Shown here in pieces: positions 17,318 through 25,376 of a DNA stretch of 59,800 nt (its first letter is position 1; each line of letters opens with the position of its first letter). Origin of the DNA: Streptomyces sp. NRRL S-350 (GTDB lineage Bacteria > Actinomycetota > Actinomycetes > Streptomycetales > Streptomycetaceae); contig NZ_JOHO01000042.1 in the NCBI RefSeq assembly GCF_000719705.1, positions 1 through 59,800 of the forward strand, written 5' to 3'. Under the pieces are notes generated by a model that saw only the letters and a list, made by a program, of their open reading frames with translations, made no database searches and had not been told where the DNA came from. The translations under genes were made by a program, and so were the position numbers.

Positions 17318-17899
17318 TCAGACGCCGTACGGGCGGGCGGTGCGGGCGTCCCGAAGCGCGTGCGCCCACCAGGTGAGCTGGTCGAGCATGCCCTTGGCGG
17401 CGCCGTTCTGGACGGTCGGGTCGACCGGTTCGCCGTCCTCGCCGAACAGGCCCCAGACGTTGTGGAAGCTGACGGTGTCGCGGACGGTGACGGCGTGGAG
17501 CTCGGCGAAGACCAGCCGGAGCTGCTCGACCGCGCGCAGCCCGCCGCCGAGGCCGCCGTAGGAGACGAAGCCGACCGGCTTGGCCCGCCACTCGGCGCCG
17601 TGCAGGTCGATGGCGTTCTTGAGGGCGGCCGGGAAGCTGTGGTTGTACTCCGGGGTGATCACCACGAAGGCGTCGGCGGCGGCCAGCCGGGGCGAGAGGG
17701 CGGCGTGCCGCTCGGCCTGCTCGGAGGTGGGCTCCTCGCCCACGTGGGCCAGCGGGTGCTCGGCCAGGTCGACGACGTCGATGTCGAGGTCCGCTCGCTG
17801 TCCGGCGGTGCGGACGAACCAGTCGGCGACGGTGGGCGCGAACCGGCCCTGCCGGGTGCTGGCGATGATGACGGCGACGCGGAACGGGGTCTCGGACAT
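17318..17899 (-). CDS. NADPH-dependent FMN reductase
   Basis: 193 aa from ATG 17899 (MSETPFRVAV), with RBS ggag 6 bases upstream; the longer frame to 18130 is rejected because it crosses the divergent promoter. Flavodoxin-like fold: the phosphate loop IASTRQGRFAPTVADW binds FMN, and TPEYNHSFPAALKNAID plus FVSYGGLGGGLRAVEQL are the conserved flavin contacts of the NAD(P)H:FMN reductase/azoreductase group. It likely supplies reduced flavin or reduces quinones and azo compounds. It is divergent from TetR 18039 and followed by a broken MFS gene, which together resemble a stress or drug-response unit. Confidence 0.93.
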   Translation of the reverse strand: MSETPFRVAVIIASTRQGRFAPTVADWFVRTAGQRADLDIDVVDLAEHPLAHVGEEPTSEQAERHAALSPRLAAADAFVVITPEYNHSFPAALKNAIDLHGAEWRAKPVGFVSYGGLGGGLRAVEQLRLVFAELHAVTVRDTVSFHNVWGLFGEDGEPVDPTVQNGAAKGMLDQLTWWAHALRDARTARPYGV

Positions 17900-17960
17900 G
17901 GCTGTCTCCAGGGGTGGGCTGCTGTTCTGTGACCGCCCGTCCGGACGGCACGTCAGGTAA

Positions 17961-17990
17961 AGTACAACGTGTATGGCAGTGAGTACAACG
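17961..17990. promoter_or_regulatory. Direct repeat AGTACAACG, candidate TetR operator
   Basis: AGTACAACG occurs at 17961-17969 and 17982-17990, 21 bp apart (two helical turns), in the divergent promoter of the FMN reductase and TetR genes. The first copy overlaps TACA-acg-TGTA, a short dyad. Confidence 0.5.
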
Positions 17991-18038
17991 GTGGCTGTAA
18001 CTTTTGGGAGGAGCCGCAATGAAGACGAAGGAGAGCCC

Positions 18039-18704
18039 ATGACCAGCCGGCAGGAAACCCGGGACACAGCGGACCGGCCCCGCCGGGGACTGGCCGAGAA
18101 GCGACAGGCCATCACCCGGGCCGCCCGCACGGTCTTCGGCCGGGACGGCTACACCCGCGCCAGCATCGACGCCATCGCGGCGGAGGCCGGGGTGTCCACC
18201 CGCACCATCTACAACCACTTCACGAGCAAGGACCTGCTCTTCCAGACCGTCATCCGGGAGAGCGCGGCGCAGGTCGCCGACGCCCAACTGGACATCATCG
18301 AGCGCCGGCTCGGAAAGGTGACCGACCTGGAGGCGGACCTCACCGCCTTCGCCCTGGCCTGGGTGACCCCGCTGACCGAGTTCGCCGACCACTTCGGGCT
18401 GGTGCGCCAGATCAACGCCGAGGCCCGGCACCTCCCCAAGGCAGCCCTGGACGCCTGGCAGGAGACCGGGCCGCGCCGGGTGTTCGCCGCCCTCGGGCGC
18501 CGGTTCGGGGAACTGGCCGACGACGGGTGGCTGGAGGCACCGGACCCAGGGCGCGCAGCCACGCACTTCGTGCTGCTCACAGCAACGGACGTCACCCAGC
18601 GTTCGTACTGGGGCGCGTACCCGCTGGACCGGGCTGAGACCGAGGAGATCGTCGTCACCGGCGTCCGGGCCTTCCTCCGCGCCTACGCGCCACCCCGCCG
18701 GTGA
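18039..18704 (+). CDS. TetR-family regulator
   Basis: 221 aa from ATG 18039, with RBS aaggagag 4-11 bases upstream. The HTH is of the AcrR type: ARTVFGRDGYTRASIDAIAA, then EAGVSTRTIYNHFTSKDLLF. The C-terminal domain includes LVRQINAEARHLPKAALDAW, which resembles TetR_C_14-like AcrR homologues. It is divergent from the FMN reductase and is its probable repressor. Confidence 0.93.
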   Translation: MTSRQETRDTADRPRRGLAEKRQAITRAARTVFGRDGYTRASIDAIAAEAGVSTRTIYNHFTSKDLLFQTVIRESAAQVADAQLDIIERRLGKVTDLEADLTAFALAWVTPLTEFADHFGLVRQINAEARHLPKAALDAWQETGPRRVFAALGRRFGELADDGWLEAPDPGRAATHFVLLTATDVTQRSYWGAYPLDRAETEEIVVTGVRAFLRAYAPPRR

Positions 18705-18932
18705 CGCTGCCGCACGCCTCGAAGGCGGTCGGCCCCGGGTCACGCCGGGGCCGACCGGCGGTCCCGGACCTTACGGGAGGGTCCGCACCTGATGGTGGGC
18801 GCAGCTTCGTCTCGGCGGTAGCCGAACTGCGGTGTCGCCACGACCGCCGACCAGCTCGGGGCGCTGCGACGGGCGGTGCTCGGCCGGGATATTCGCTGGT
18901 CGCCGCTTGTTGATGGTGGTCATACTGCCGCG

Positions 18933-19463
18933 ATGGATCCAGTGACCCTTGAGACCGACCGTCTGGTGCTGCGGGCCTTTGCAGCTGCGGACGTGGATGC
19001 GGTGTACCAGGCCTGCCAGGACGAGGACATCCAGTTCTACACCCCGGTGCCGGTGCCGTACCGGCGTGCGGACGCGGAGAAGCTCGTCAACGAGAAGCTG
19101 CCCGCCCAGTGGGCCGAGGACAGCGACTACACCCTCGGCGCGTTCCGCAAGGACACCGGCGCCCTGGTCGGCTCGTTCTGCCTGACCCTCATCAGCCGCG
19201 GCGTCTGGGAGCTCGGTTACTGGGCGGTCAAGGAGCAGCGCCGGCGCGGGTACTCGGTGGAGGCCGCTCGGGCCCTGTGCGACTGGGGCTGGGCCACCCT
19301 GGACGTGCACCGCATCGAGTGGTGGGCCATGGCCGGGAACACCGGCTCGCGCGCCGTCGCCGAGAAACTCGGCTTCACCGTTGAAGGGACACTGCGCAAT
19401 CGCGGCATCACCAACGATGGCAAGCCGCACGACTGGTGGGTGGGCGGACTGCTGAGGCCCTGA
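18933..19463 (+). CDS. GNAT N-acetyltransferase (RimJ/RimL type)
   Basis: 176 aa from ATG 18933. The acetyl-CoA domain is complete: ETDRLVLRAF start, LGYWAVKEQRRRGYSVEAAR (motif A, with the Q/R-x-x-G-x-G/A loop as RRRGYS) and the C-terminal GNTGSRAVAEKLGFTVEGTL motif. This subgroup acetylates protein N-termini or small amines. There is no good RBS. A cataCT-like -10 (catact, 18921-18926) ends 6 bases before the ATG, which suggests a leaderless mRNA. Confidence 0.93.
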   Translation: MDPVTLETDRLVLRAFAAADVDAVYQACQDEDIQFYTPVPVPYRRADAEKLVNEKLPAQWAEDSDYTLGAFRKDTGALVGSFCLTLISRGVWELGYWAVKEQRRRGYSVEAARALCDWGWATLDVHRIEWWAMAGNTGSRAVAEKLGFTVEGTLRNRGITNDGKPHDWWVGGLLRP

Positions 19464-19481
19464 CACTCGGGCCCGAGCCGG

Positions 19482-19697
19482 TCAGATCTGCCGGTCCGGA
19501 TCGGAGAAGGTCAGTCCGCCGGCCGCGAGCGGAGGCCGGACCAGGGCGGGGACGGCCACGGTCTCGCCGGGCGGCTGGCGGAAGTCGGCGCCCTGCCCGA
19601 CCGGAGGCAGCCGGTGCCCACCGCCCTGGAAGGGAAGAGGCGCATCGGCGGCGGACTCGGAGAAGGCAGGCAGCGACAGGCTGCGGCGGTCAGTCAT
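19482..19697 (-). CDS. Small hypothetical protein (71 aa)
   Basis: ATG 19697 to TGA 19482. It is Pro/Gly/Ser-rich (LPAFSESAADAPLPFQGGGH) with no Cys, no signal peptide and no known family. It ends 19 bases from the convergent GNAT gene. Codon bias is compatible with coding, but the RBS is weak. Confidence 0.4.
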   Translation of the reverse strand: MTDRRSLSLPAFSESAADAPLPFQGGGHRLPPVGQGADFRQPPGETVAVPALVRPPLAAGGLTFSDPDRQI

Positions 19698-20041
19698 GAT
19701 CACCAGTCTGGCAGCCCGGGCGGGCAAGGTGGACCAGATCGCAATCCCCGGGGGTAACGGTCCGGCCATGCCTGCAGGGCCGACGAGGACGGCCCGGGCC
19801 TTCGCAGGGCTCGTCGGCCATGCGCTCATGCCGAGGTCGGCGAGCCGGCCTTCGTGCCGCAGCCGCTCGCCGAACCGCTGCGGGCCGAGTGAGCCGATCC
19901 CTGCCCCGGTCACGAACCAGCGTTCCCAGCCCGCCGAGCCGTGCTGCGGGCAGCGCTCATGCGGAGGCACCCCGGAGCATCCGCTCCGAGGGCCCTTGAT
20001 GCCCTGGTCCATCAACGGACCGACGACCCGTCGCACCGGGG
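19698..20041. other. Intergenic, no gene seen
   Basis: Apart from the hairpin at 20042-20077 next to the secreted-protein gene, I find no ORF with coding character and no RNA motif here. Confidence 0.5.
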
Positions 20042-20077
20042 GCGCGGGCCCGACCGGCTCACCGGCCGGGCCCGCGC
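20042..20077 (-). terminator. Strong hairpin, 11-bp perfect stem
   Basis: Arms gcgcgggcccg/cgggcccgcgc. Part of the 14-nt loop can also pair (ccgg/ccgg). It lies 9 bases past the stop of the minus-strand secreted-protein gene. Confidence 0.85.
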
Positions 20078-20085
20078 TCACGCCA

Positions 20086-21018
20086 TCAACCGTGCGTGAC
20101 GCACTTGTTGGCGCTGTTCGACCAGAGGCCCTGGACGTCGAAGGTGCCGGTGCTCAGGGTGAGGTAGGCGTCGAGCTGGACGCAGGCGTCGCCGATCTCG
20201 CCGCCGCCGCCGTTCCAGCCGGTGCTGGGCCAGAAGTCGGTGACGGTCTCCGCGTACTCGTGGGTCTCGGTGGACTCGATGCCGGAGAGCAGTCGCCCGT
20301 CGGTGAGGGTGGTGCAGGCGCCCGCTCCGCTGTCCGGGATGTACGGCAGGTTGGTGTAGGCGAGGGTGCCGTACGAGGAGCTGGTCTTGTCGTGCCAGGC
20401 GCAGAAGCCGCTGTTGGGGAACCCGTCCGGGTGGGTGCCGGTCGGTGAGACGATCACGTACTGGGCGTTGAGGTTGGGCGCCTGGGTGGTGTTGCCGAAG
20501 TGCGCGGCGGCCTTGGCGGCCTCGGCCGCGAGCTGGGCGGCGGTGGCGCTGCCCGGCGCGGCGGCGGCGTTGTCGAACCAGGCGCCGGCCAGCGGGGAGG
20601 CGGCCGGGTGGTTGACGTGGATGCCGCTGGTGCCGCAGGTGGTGGTGCCCTTCGGGACGCCCTCGCAGTACTGGTCGAGGATGGTGCCCCAGGTGTCGCT
20701 GCCGCCGTAGAGGCCCTTGAACATGTTCTGCATGTCGGGGGCCACCCCGGCGGGGTCGGAGGACCATTGCGAGCCCCAGAAGACCAGGTAGACCTTCGGG
20801 GTGGGCGAAACGACGCCCTGGCTGGCGCTGGAGCCGACCGCGAGGGTGTTGGTGCGGCGGGCAGGGGGCTGCGACTGGCCCGCGTGGGTCAGCGGTTTGA
20901 CGCCGCGGTGGGTGTTCCCGTGCGCCTCGGCGCCGGTGGTGAGCGAGGTGGTGACGAGGGCTGCCAGGGCCAGGGCGACGGTGGCGTGGGCGATCGCCCT
21001 GATGGGGGACACGCGCAT
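20086..21018 (-). CDS. Secreted zincin-like protein with HEYAE motif
   Basis: 310 aa from ATG 21018 with RBS gggaggaa. Sec signal to about residue 32 (TTGAEAHGN). The mature protein begins with a basic linker, then VVSPTPKVYLVFWGSQW, a strand typical of a widespread actinobacterial secreted family. The segment ESTETHEYAETVTDFWPSTG has an H-E-x-x-E pattern that could hold a metal, and GGGGEIGDACVQ follows, as in zinc-dependent proteases of this type. Six cysteines suggest disulfides. An extracellular hydrolase is inference; no substrate is known. An 11-bp stem terminator follows. Confidence 0.8.
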   Translation of the reverse strand: MRVSPIRAIAHATVALALAALVTTSLTTGAEAHGNTHRGVKPLTHAGQSQPPARRTNTLAVGSSASQGVVSPTPKVYLVFWGSQWSSDPAGVAPDMQNMFKGLYGGSDTWGTILDQYCEGVPKGTTTCGTSGIHVNHPAASPLAGAWFDNAAAAPGSATAAQLAAEAAKAAAHFGNTTQAPNLNAQYVIVSPTGTHPDGFPNSGFCAWHDKTSSSYGTLAYTNLPYIPDSGAGACTTLTDGRLLSGIESTETHEYAETVTDFWPSTGWNGGGGEIGDACVQLDAYLTLSTGTFDVQGLWSNSANKCVTHG

Positions 21019-21145
21019 CTGGTTCCTCCCGAACGAGGGTGTGGGGGGCGGGAGTCACCCCAGCATCCGGGAGCGGTGCACGTCCATGAGTCGGGCAGCG
21101 CGGAGGCGAAGATTTTGCGGTGCCTATGCCAAAAGGCAACAGTAA

Positions 21146-21165
21146 GCGTCGCGTTGACGCGACGC
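21146..21165 (-). terminator. Hairpin after condensation-protein gene
   Basis: Perfect arms gcgtcgcg/cgcgacgc with loop ttga, about 80 bases downstream of the stop at 21248 and upstream of the 20086 gene. Confidence 0.6.
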
Positions 21166-21247
21166 CCCGGAGCGGTCTGCTGGTGCCCGGGGCCGTCCGC
21201 GGTGTCGACCGGGTCGGCCCGTGAGCCGCGGTGCCGCTGACCGCCGG

Positions 21248-22645
21248 TCATGGCCGACGTGCCGCCGAGATGACGATGTCCCGCAGCCGCTCGGTGTACA
21301 GGCGCATGTTCTTGCCGGCGATCTCGGTGTCCGGGTGGCGGCTCGCGAACCACAGGCCCTCGTGCAGCCGGTTGACCCACGCGCACACCTGGTCGCCGTA
21401 GGACACCCTGACCAGTCCGTAGGCGTTCCACTCGGTCCACAGCTCGGAGCCGGGCAGGCCCCGGGCGTCGATGAAGGACACGATCGAGTACAGGTCGGGA
21501 GAGGTGGGGCGGAAGTCGGTGCCGAGCAGCCGCAGCACCCGGGCCAGGGGCAGCCGGGCCAGCGCCCGGTTGGCGCGCAGTTCGTCGCGTACGGCCGCCA
21601 ACGCGCCGGGGAAGTCCAGCGTGGGTGTCAGCGGAACCTCGATGGGGGCGCCGCCGACGTACCAGCCCACGGAGTCCGACCAGCGGGACTTCGTCCGGGT
21701 GTGGAACGGCACCACGGTGCGGTAGACGGATGCGCCGCCGATCTCCTGGACGATCATGCTCGTGGCCGCCAGCACCCCGACCAGTGAGCCCCCGTACGGC
21801 CGGCAGTACGTCTCGAACGCGGCGGCGGTGTCCGCGTCGACGAGCATCTCGCGCGCGAGCCGCTGGGTGGGCAGCCCGGCGCCCGGTTCCAGCCCGAGAT
21901 CGAGGGGGAAGGCGGGCAGCCTCCCGTCGCAGCGGCGGATGAACTCCCGCCAGCGGGACACGATCGCGTGGGCCCCGTCGATCCGGTCCGCGTCCGCCCG
22001 CTCCAGCTCGCAGAAGTCGACGTAGCTGCCGGGCGGGGCGCACCCCGCGTCGCGGCCCGCCCCGCCCGCCGCGTACAGCTCGTTGATCTCGGCGGGCAGG
22101 CGTTGGAGGGAGTAGGCGTCGACGTTGCTGTGGTCGAAGGCCGTGTACACGCTGGTGGAGTCCGGCCGGACGACGGCCGCGTAGACGAAGTTCGGCCAGC
22201 CGAGGGCGTTGGCGCCGGCGTCGAAGCGCTCCCGCAGGCAGCGGACCAGTTCCGCCGGATCGGTGAAGTCCCCGAGTTCCGTCCGGTGCAGCGACACTTC
22301 GTCGGCGTCGAGGGTGAACCGACGCAGCTCGTCGCCGCCGGGACCGGTCCAGCGGAAGCCGCTGCGCAGCGTCTCGTGCCGGAGCGTCCAGGCTTGCAGC
22401 GCGCCCTGCAGCACGTCGAGATCGACCTGCTCCGGGATGTCGAACGCCGCACCGAGCCACGTCGGGACGGACAGGCCGTCGTCCGACACCGATCTCGCCG
22501 TGCGGATGTGCGACTCCTGGATGTACGCCGGGGGCCGGGCGTCCTCCGGCAGTGCGGCGGCCGCCGCCACCGTCGCCGGGCTGAGCGTGAACTCGACGAG
22601 CCGTCCAAGCCGGACCTCGCAGCGTTCGATGTCGGAAATCCGCAC
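21248..22645 (-). CDS. Free-standing condensation-domain acyltransferase-like protein
   Basis: 465 aa from GTG 22645 with RBS gaggga. The protein is a single NRPS condensation/PapA-like acyltransferase domain. The usual HHxxxDG is DHSNVDA here (171-177): the second His (H172) and the Asp (D176) are kept, the first His is Asp and the Gly is Ala. The N-lobe has AAFDIPEQVDLDVLQGAL and LRHETLRSGF, the signature before the active site. The C-lobe has VVPFHTRTKSRWSDSVGWYV, corresponding to the DFGWG-side segments. Such proteins acylate or condense small molecules outside an NRPS line. No NRPS, carrier protein or adenylation gene is in the window. Dyads upstream (22675 and 22764) suggest a local regulator. 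Confidence 0.85.
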   Translation of the reverse strand: MRISDIERCEVRLGRLVEFTLSPATVAAAAALPEDARPPAYIQESHIRTARSVSDDGLSVPTWLGAAFDIPEQVDLDVLQGALQAWTLRHETLRSGFRWTGPGGDELRRFTLDADEVSLHRTELGDFTDPAELVRCLRERFDAGANALGWPNFVYAAVVRPDSTSVYTAFDHSNVDAYSLQRLPAEINELYAAGGAGRDAGCAPPGSYVDFCELERADADRIDGAHAIVSRWREFIRRCDGRLPAFPLDLGLEPGAGLPTQRLAREMLVDADTAAAFETYCRPYGGSLVGVLAATSMIVQEIGGASVYRTVVPFHTRTKSRWSDSVGWYVGGAPIEVPLTPTLDFPGALAAVRDELRANRALARLPLARVLRLLGTDFRPTSPDLYSIVSFIDARGLPGSELWTEWNAYGLVRVSYGDQVCAWVNRLHEGLWFASRHPDTEIAGKNMRLYTERLRDIVISAARRP

Positions 22646-23262
22646 GGGAGGCTCCCTCGTGGCTGGTCTCGGGTACCCGATCGGGTGCTACCCCGGCCCA
22701 ACGAGGAAACCCGGGGACAGGAAACGGCCTACCCGATGAGTCAAGTCGATCGAGTGCGATCGAGCCCGACCGGGTCGGGCCTCCTTCTCGTACACGGGTG
22801 AGTGCCGGTCGGCGGAGATCCGCGACAGCCCGTCGCAGGCAGTCGCCGAGGAGGAGTCCACCGAGGCCCGCAGGTGCGGCACGGCGGCGGACCTGCCCGG
22901 CCGCACCGTCCTGCCGTCAGCACGCTCGGGGCGGTTCGGCCTTCCGTGCGCGTTCTCGTACCAGGGCTCGGGCCCGCCCGAGCGAGCCGACTGACGCAGC
23001 CTCAGTACGAACTCGCGGTACCGGGGAATTCCGAAAACGAAAGGAGGATGTACGGCGTCCTTCGGGCTCGGGCGATTCACCCACCGCCCGGCGCGCGCTG
23101 TTTCGTCGCGCTCGCCGGGAGCTTCCTGCTCCTCACCGGTTTCGTTCCTCCCGCCCAGGGCCGGCGACGACCGTGGCCAGCGGAGCGCCGAGGGCGTTGG
23201 CGCCGGCCGGGAGGCGAGTCCGGCGCCGCAGCCAGTCAGCCGACCGAACGGCTTGGTCCCGG
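22646..23262. other. Intergenic region with dyads, no confident gene
   Basis: 617 bp between the condensation protein and the response regulator. Open frames exist on both strands (for example 22688-23080 minus and 22802-23299 plus), but they lack domains, RBS support and protein-like composition. Dyad elements are annotated separately. Confidence 0.5.
22675..22686. promoter_or_regulatory. Palindrome ACCCGATCGGGT
   Basis: Perfect 12-bp palindrome 30 bp upstream of the condensation-protein start, where a repressor would block transcription. A related dyad, gcccgac-cgg-gtcgggc, lies at 22764-22780. Confidence 0.5.
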
Positions 23263-23943
23263 TCAGCCCGTGCGGGCCGTGACCAGGCCGGTCTCGTAGG
23301 CCGCGATCACCGCCTGGGCGCGGTCGCGGACACGCAGCTTGGCGAACAGCGCGGTGATGTGGTTCTTCACGGTGGAGACGCTCAGCTCCAGCTCCGCGGC
23401 GATCGCCGTGTTGTCCAGACCGGTGGCGATCAGGCGCCAGATCTCCAGCTCGCGGGGCGTCAGCCCCTCGGCCGCGGGTGCGGCGGCGGGGGCGGTGGCG
23501 CGGGCGGGCTGCGGAGACCGGACGTAGGCGGCGATCAGGCCGGTGAGCAGGCGCGGTGCGACGGCCGCCTCGCCCGCGTGGACGGTGCGGATCGCGGCCG
23601 TCAGCTCCTCCGGCGAGACGTCCTTGGGCAGGAAGCCCGAAGCCCCGGCGCGCAGGGCGGCCACCACGTACTCGTCCAGGTCGAAGGTGCTCAGCGCGAG
23701 CACCCGGCAGCCCGGCAGTTCCTCGGCCAGCCGGGCGGTGGCCGCGACACCGTCCAGCACCGGCATCCGGATGTCCATCACCACCACGTCCGGCCGCAGC
23801 TCGCGGGCGAGCGCGACGGCCCGCTCGCCGTTCTCCGCCTCGCCCACCACCGCGAAGCCGGGGTCGGGTGTGAGGATCAGTGCGAGGCCGCGCCGGACCA
23901 GCGGCTGGTCGTCCGCGATCAGCACGGTGATCCGTTCGGTCAT
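23263..23943 (-). CDS. NarL/DesR-type response regulator
   Basis: 226 aa from ATG 23943. The receiver domain has acidic pair D11/D12, phospho-acceptor Asp57 (VVVMDIRMP), Thr/Ser at LALSTF and Lys at FLPKDV. An Ala/Pro linker leads to a LuxR-type HTH (GLTPRELEIWRLIATGLDNT, then IAAELELSVSTVKNHITALF). It lies 17 bases downstream of the cognate kinase gene and is co-transcribed with it. The probable target is the divergent MMPL gene through the dyad at 25219-25242. Confidence 0.96.
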   Translation of the reverse strand: MTERITVLIADDQPLVRRGLALILTPDPGFAVVGEAENGERAVALARELRPDVVVMDIRMPVLDGVAATARLAEELPGCRVLALSTFDLDEYVVAALRAGASGFLPKDVSPEELTAAIRTVHAGEAAVAPRLLTGLIAAYVRSPQPARATAPAAAPAAEGLTPRELEIWRLIATGLDNTAIAAELELSVSTVKNHITALFAKLRVRDRAQAVIAAYETGLVTARTG

Positions 23944-23960
23944 GCTCGGGGCCCCTCGGG

Positions 23961-25133
23961 TCAGGCGGTGGGTGTGGTCTCCAGCGGGAGCCGCCCGCAG
24001 ACCAGGTAGCCGCCGGCCGGCAGCGGGCCGGCCGTCAGGCTGCCGCCGTGCAGGGCGACGCGTTCGCGCATCCCGAGCAGACCGTACCCGGCCCGCCCGG
24101 CCGCCCCGCCGGGGGGTGCTGCGGCCGGGCCGCCCGCGCCGTCGTCCCGCACCTCCACCAGCAGCTCGTCCGGCCGGTAGGTGAGCTCGACCACCGCCCG
24201 GGCCCGGCCGGCGTGCTTACGGGTGTTGGTGAGGCCCTCCTGGACGATCCGGAACACCGTCAGACCCAGTGTCGGCTCCAGCGGCCGGGCCTCGCCGACC
24301 ACCCGCAGGTCGGTCGGCAGCCCGGCCCGGACCGAGTCCTCGACCAACCGGCCGAGCTCGCCGACCCCGGGCTGCGGGGCTTCGGGGGCTTGTGGTGCCG
24401 CCGGGCTGCCGGGGCCGCCGCCCGGCACCGGCTCGTCGTCCGCCCGCAGCACGTCGAGCAACTGGCGCATCTCGCGCAGGGCGAGGCGGCCGGAGGACTC
24501 CAGGGTGACCAGGGCCTCCCAGACCACGTCGGGGTCGCGGCCGAGGTTGGCCCGGGCGCCGCCCGCCATCAGCTGCATGGTGGTGATGTGGTGCGCCACG
24601 ATGTCGTGCAGCTCGCGGGCGATCCGGCGCCGCTCCTCGGCCACCGCGCGCTCGGCGAGCAGCCGCCGGTTGGCCTCCAGCTGCTGCTGCCAGCGCCGCA
24701 CCGCCACCGCCACGACGGCCACCAACGCGGGCGCCACCGAGTTGGTGAGCGCGTCCGGCCAGGTCAGGCCCCGCCCTTGGGTCTGGGTCAGCGTCGTCGC
24801 CAGGGCCGTCCCGGCGGTCGCCGCGACCCCGACCGCCGGGCGGCAGAACCGGACGGCCGAGTAGAGCGCCACGGCCGGCACCGCCCCGAAGTGGGTCGGC
24901 TGCGGCACCGACAGGTCGAACCCCGCCGAGACCAGCAGCACCGCGCCGAGTACCGGCACCGGCCACCGGCGCCGGACCAGCAGCGGCACCGCCGCCAGCA
25001 TCAGCAGCAGGTATCCGGACACGCTGACCGGCAGACCCTCACGGGAGTTGCCGAGCGAGTACCCCAGCAGGTCGACGGCCGCGACGCCGACGGCCACCAG
25101 GGCGTCCGAACGCGTCCACGGAGCCTTGTCCAC
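23961..25133 (-). CDS. DesK-type sensor histidine kinase (HisKA_3)
   Basis: 390 aa from GTG 25133 with RBS aggaga 8 bases upstream; the long open frame to 25796 is rejected. Four or five membrane helices lie in residues 12-145, with no large extracellular loop, so it is an intramembrane sensor. The dimerisation/phosphotransfer domain RRRIARELHDIVAHH has His176. The HATPase_c domain shows the N box (IVQEGLTNTRKHA), G1 (VRDDGAGG) and G2 (GYGLLGMRERVALHGG). A Pro/Gly/Ala insert of about 35 residues sits between HisKA_3 and HATPase. This architecture often senses cell-envelope stress. It is paired with the response regulator downstream and divergent from an MMPL exporter. Confidence 0.96.
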   Translation of the reverse strand: MDKAPWTRSDALVAVGVAAVDLLGYSLGNSREGLPVSVSGYLLLMLAAVPLLVRRRWPVPVLGAVLLVSAGFDLSVPQPTHFGAVPAVALYSAVRFCRPAVGVAATAGTALATTLTQTQGRGLTWPDALTNSVAPALVAVVAVAVRRWQQQLEANRRLLAERAVAEERRRIARELHDIVAHHITTMQLMAGGARANLGRDPDVVWEALVTLESSGRLALREMRQLLDVLRADDEPVPGGGPGSPAAPQAPEAPQPGVGELGRLVEDSVRAGLPTDLRVVGEARPLEPTLGLTVFRIVQEGLTNTRKHAGRARAVVELTYRPDELLVEVRDDGAGGPAAAPPGGAAGRAGYGLLGMRERVALHGGSLTAGPLPAGGYLVCGRLPLETTPTA

Positions 25134-25218
25134 TATTCCCGTCTCCTGTCCTTCTGTCCGGTGTCGGTCCAGTCTCCCAGGGCCCGGGTGGCCCGGGCCG
25201 CGCCGGGAGGAGGGCTTT

Positions 25219-25242
25219 CGACCAGGACCAGGGTCCTGGTCG
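25219..25242. promoter_or_regulatory. 10-bp dyad in divergent HK/MMPL promoter
   Basis: cgaccaggac-cagg-gtcctggtcg: perfect 10-bp arms, 4-bp spacer, 86 bp from the kinase start and 135 bp from the MMPL start. It is the best candidate binding site for the linked NarL-type regulator. Confidence 0.6.
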
Positions 25243-25376
25243 GCCGCCCGCACCCGGTGCCAGGGGCCCGGCGGCGGATCATCCGTGGCCAGGACGCGAC
25301 CGGGGGTGGCGGGCTGATGGTCTTGAAGCGGCCCGGGACGACCCGGTGTCACCCCCGTCGCCATTGGAGAACCACC

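Noticed and set aside
16959..18743. One 594-codon minus-strand ORF
   Set aside because: It is antisense to TetR 18039 at one end, reads the FMN reductase in the wrong frame, and only its end (MFS fragment) is meaningful.
22802..23299. 165-codon plus-strand ORF with a short hydrophobic stretch
   Set aside because: Composition is not protein-like, the good Shine-Dalgarno (aaaggagg) directly touches an ATG without spacing, and its end overlaps the response regulator.
24048..25376. N-terminal extension of the MMPL ORF (about 440 codons)
   Set aside because: It is antisense to the histidine kinase. GTG 25377 has an RBS and begins the MMPL fold directly.
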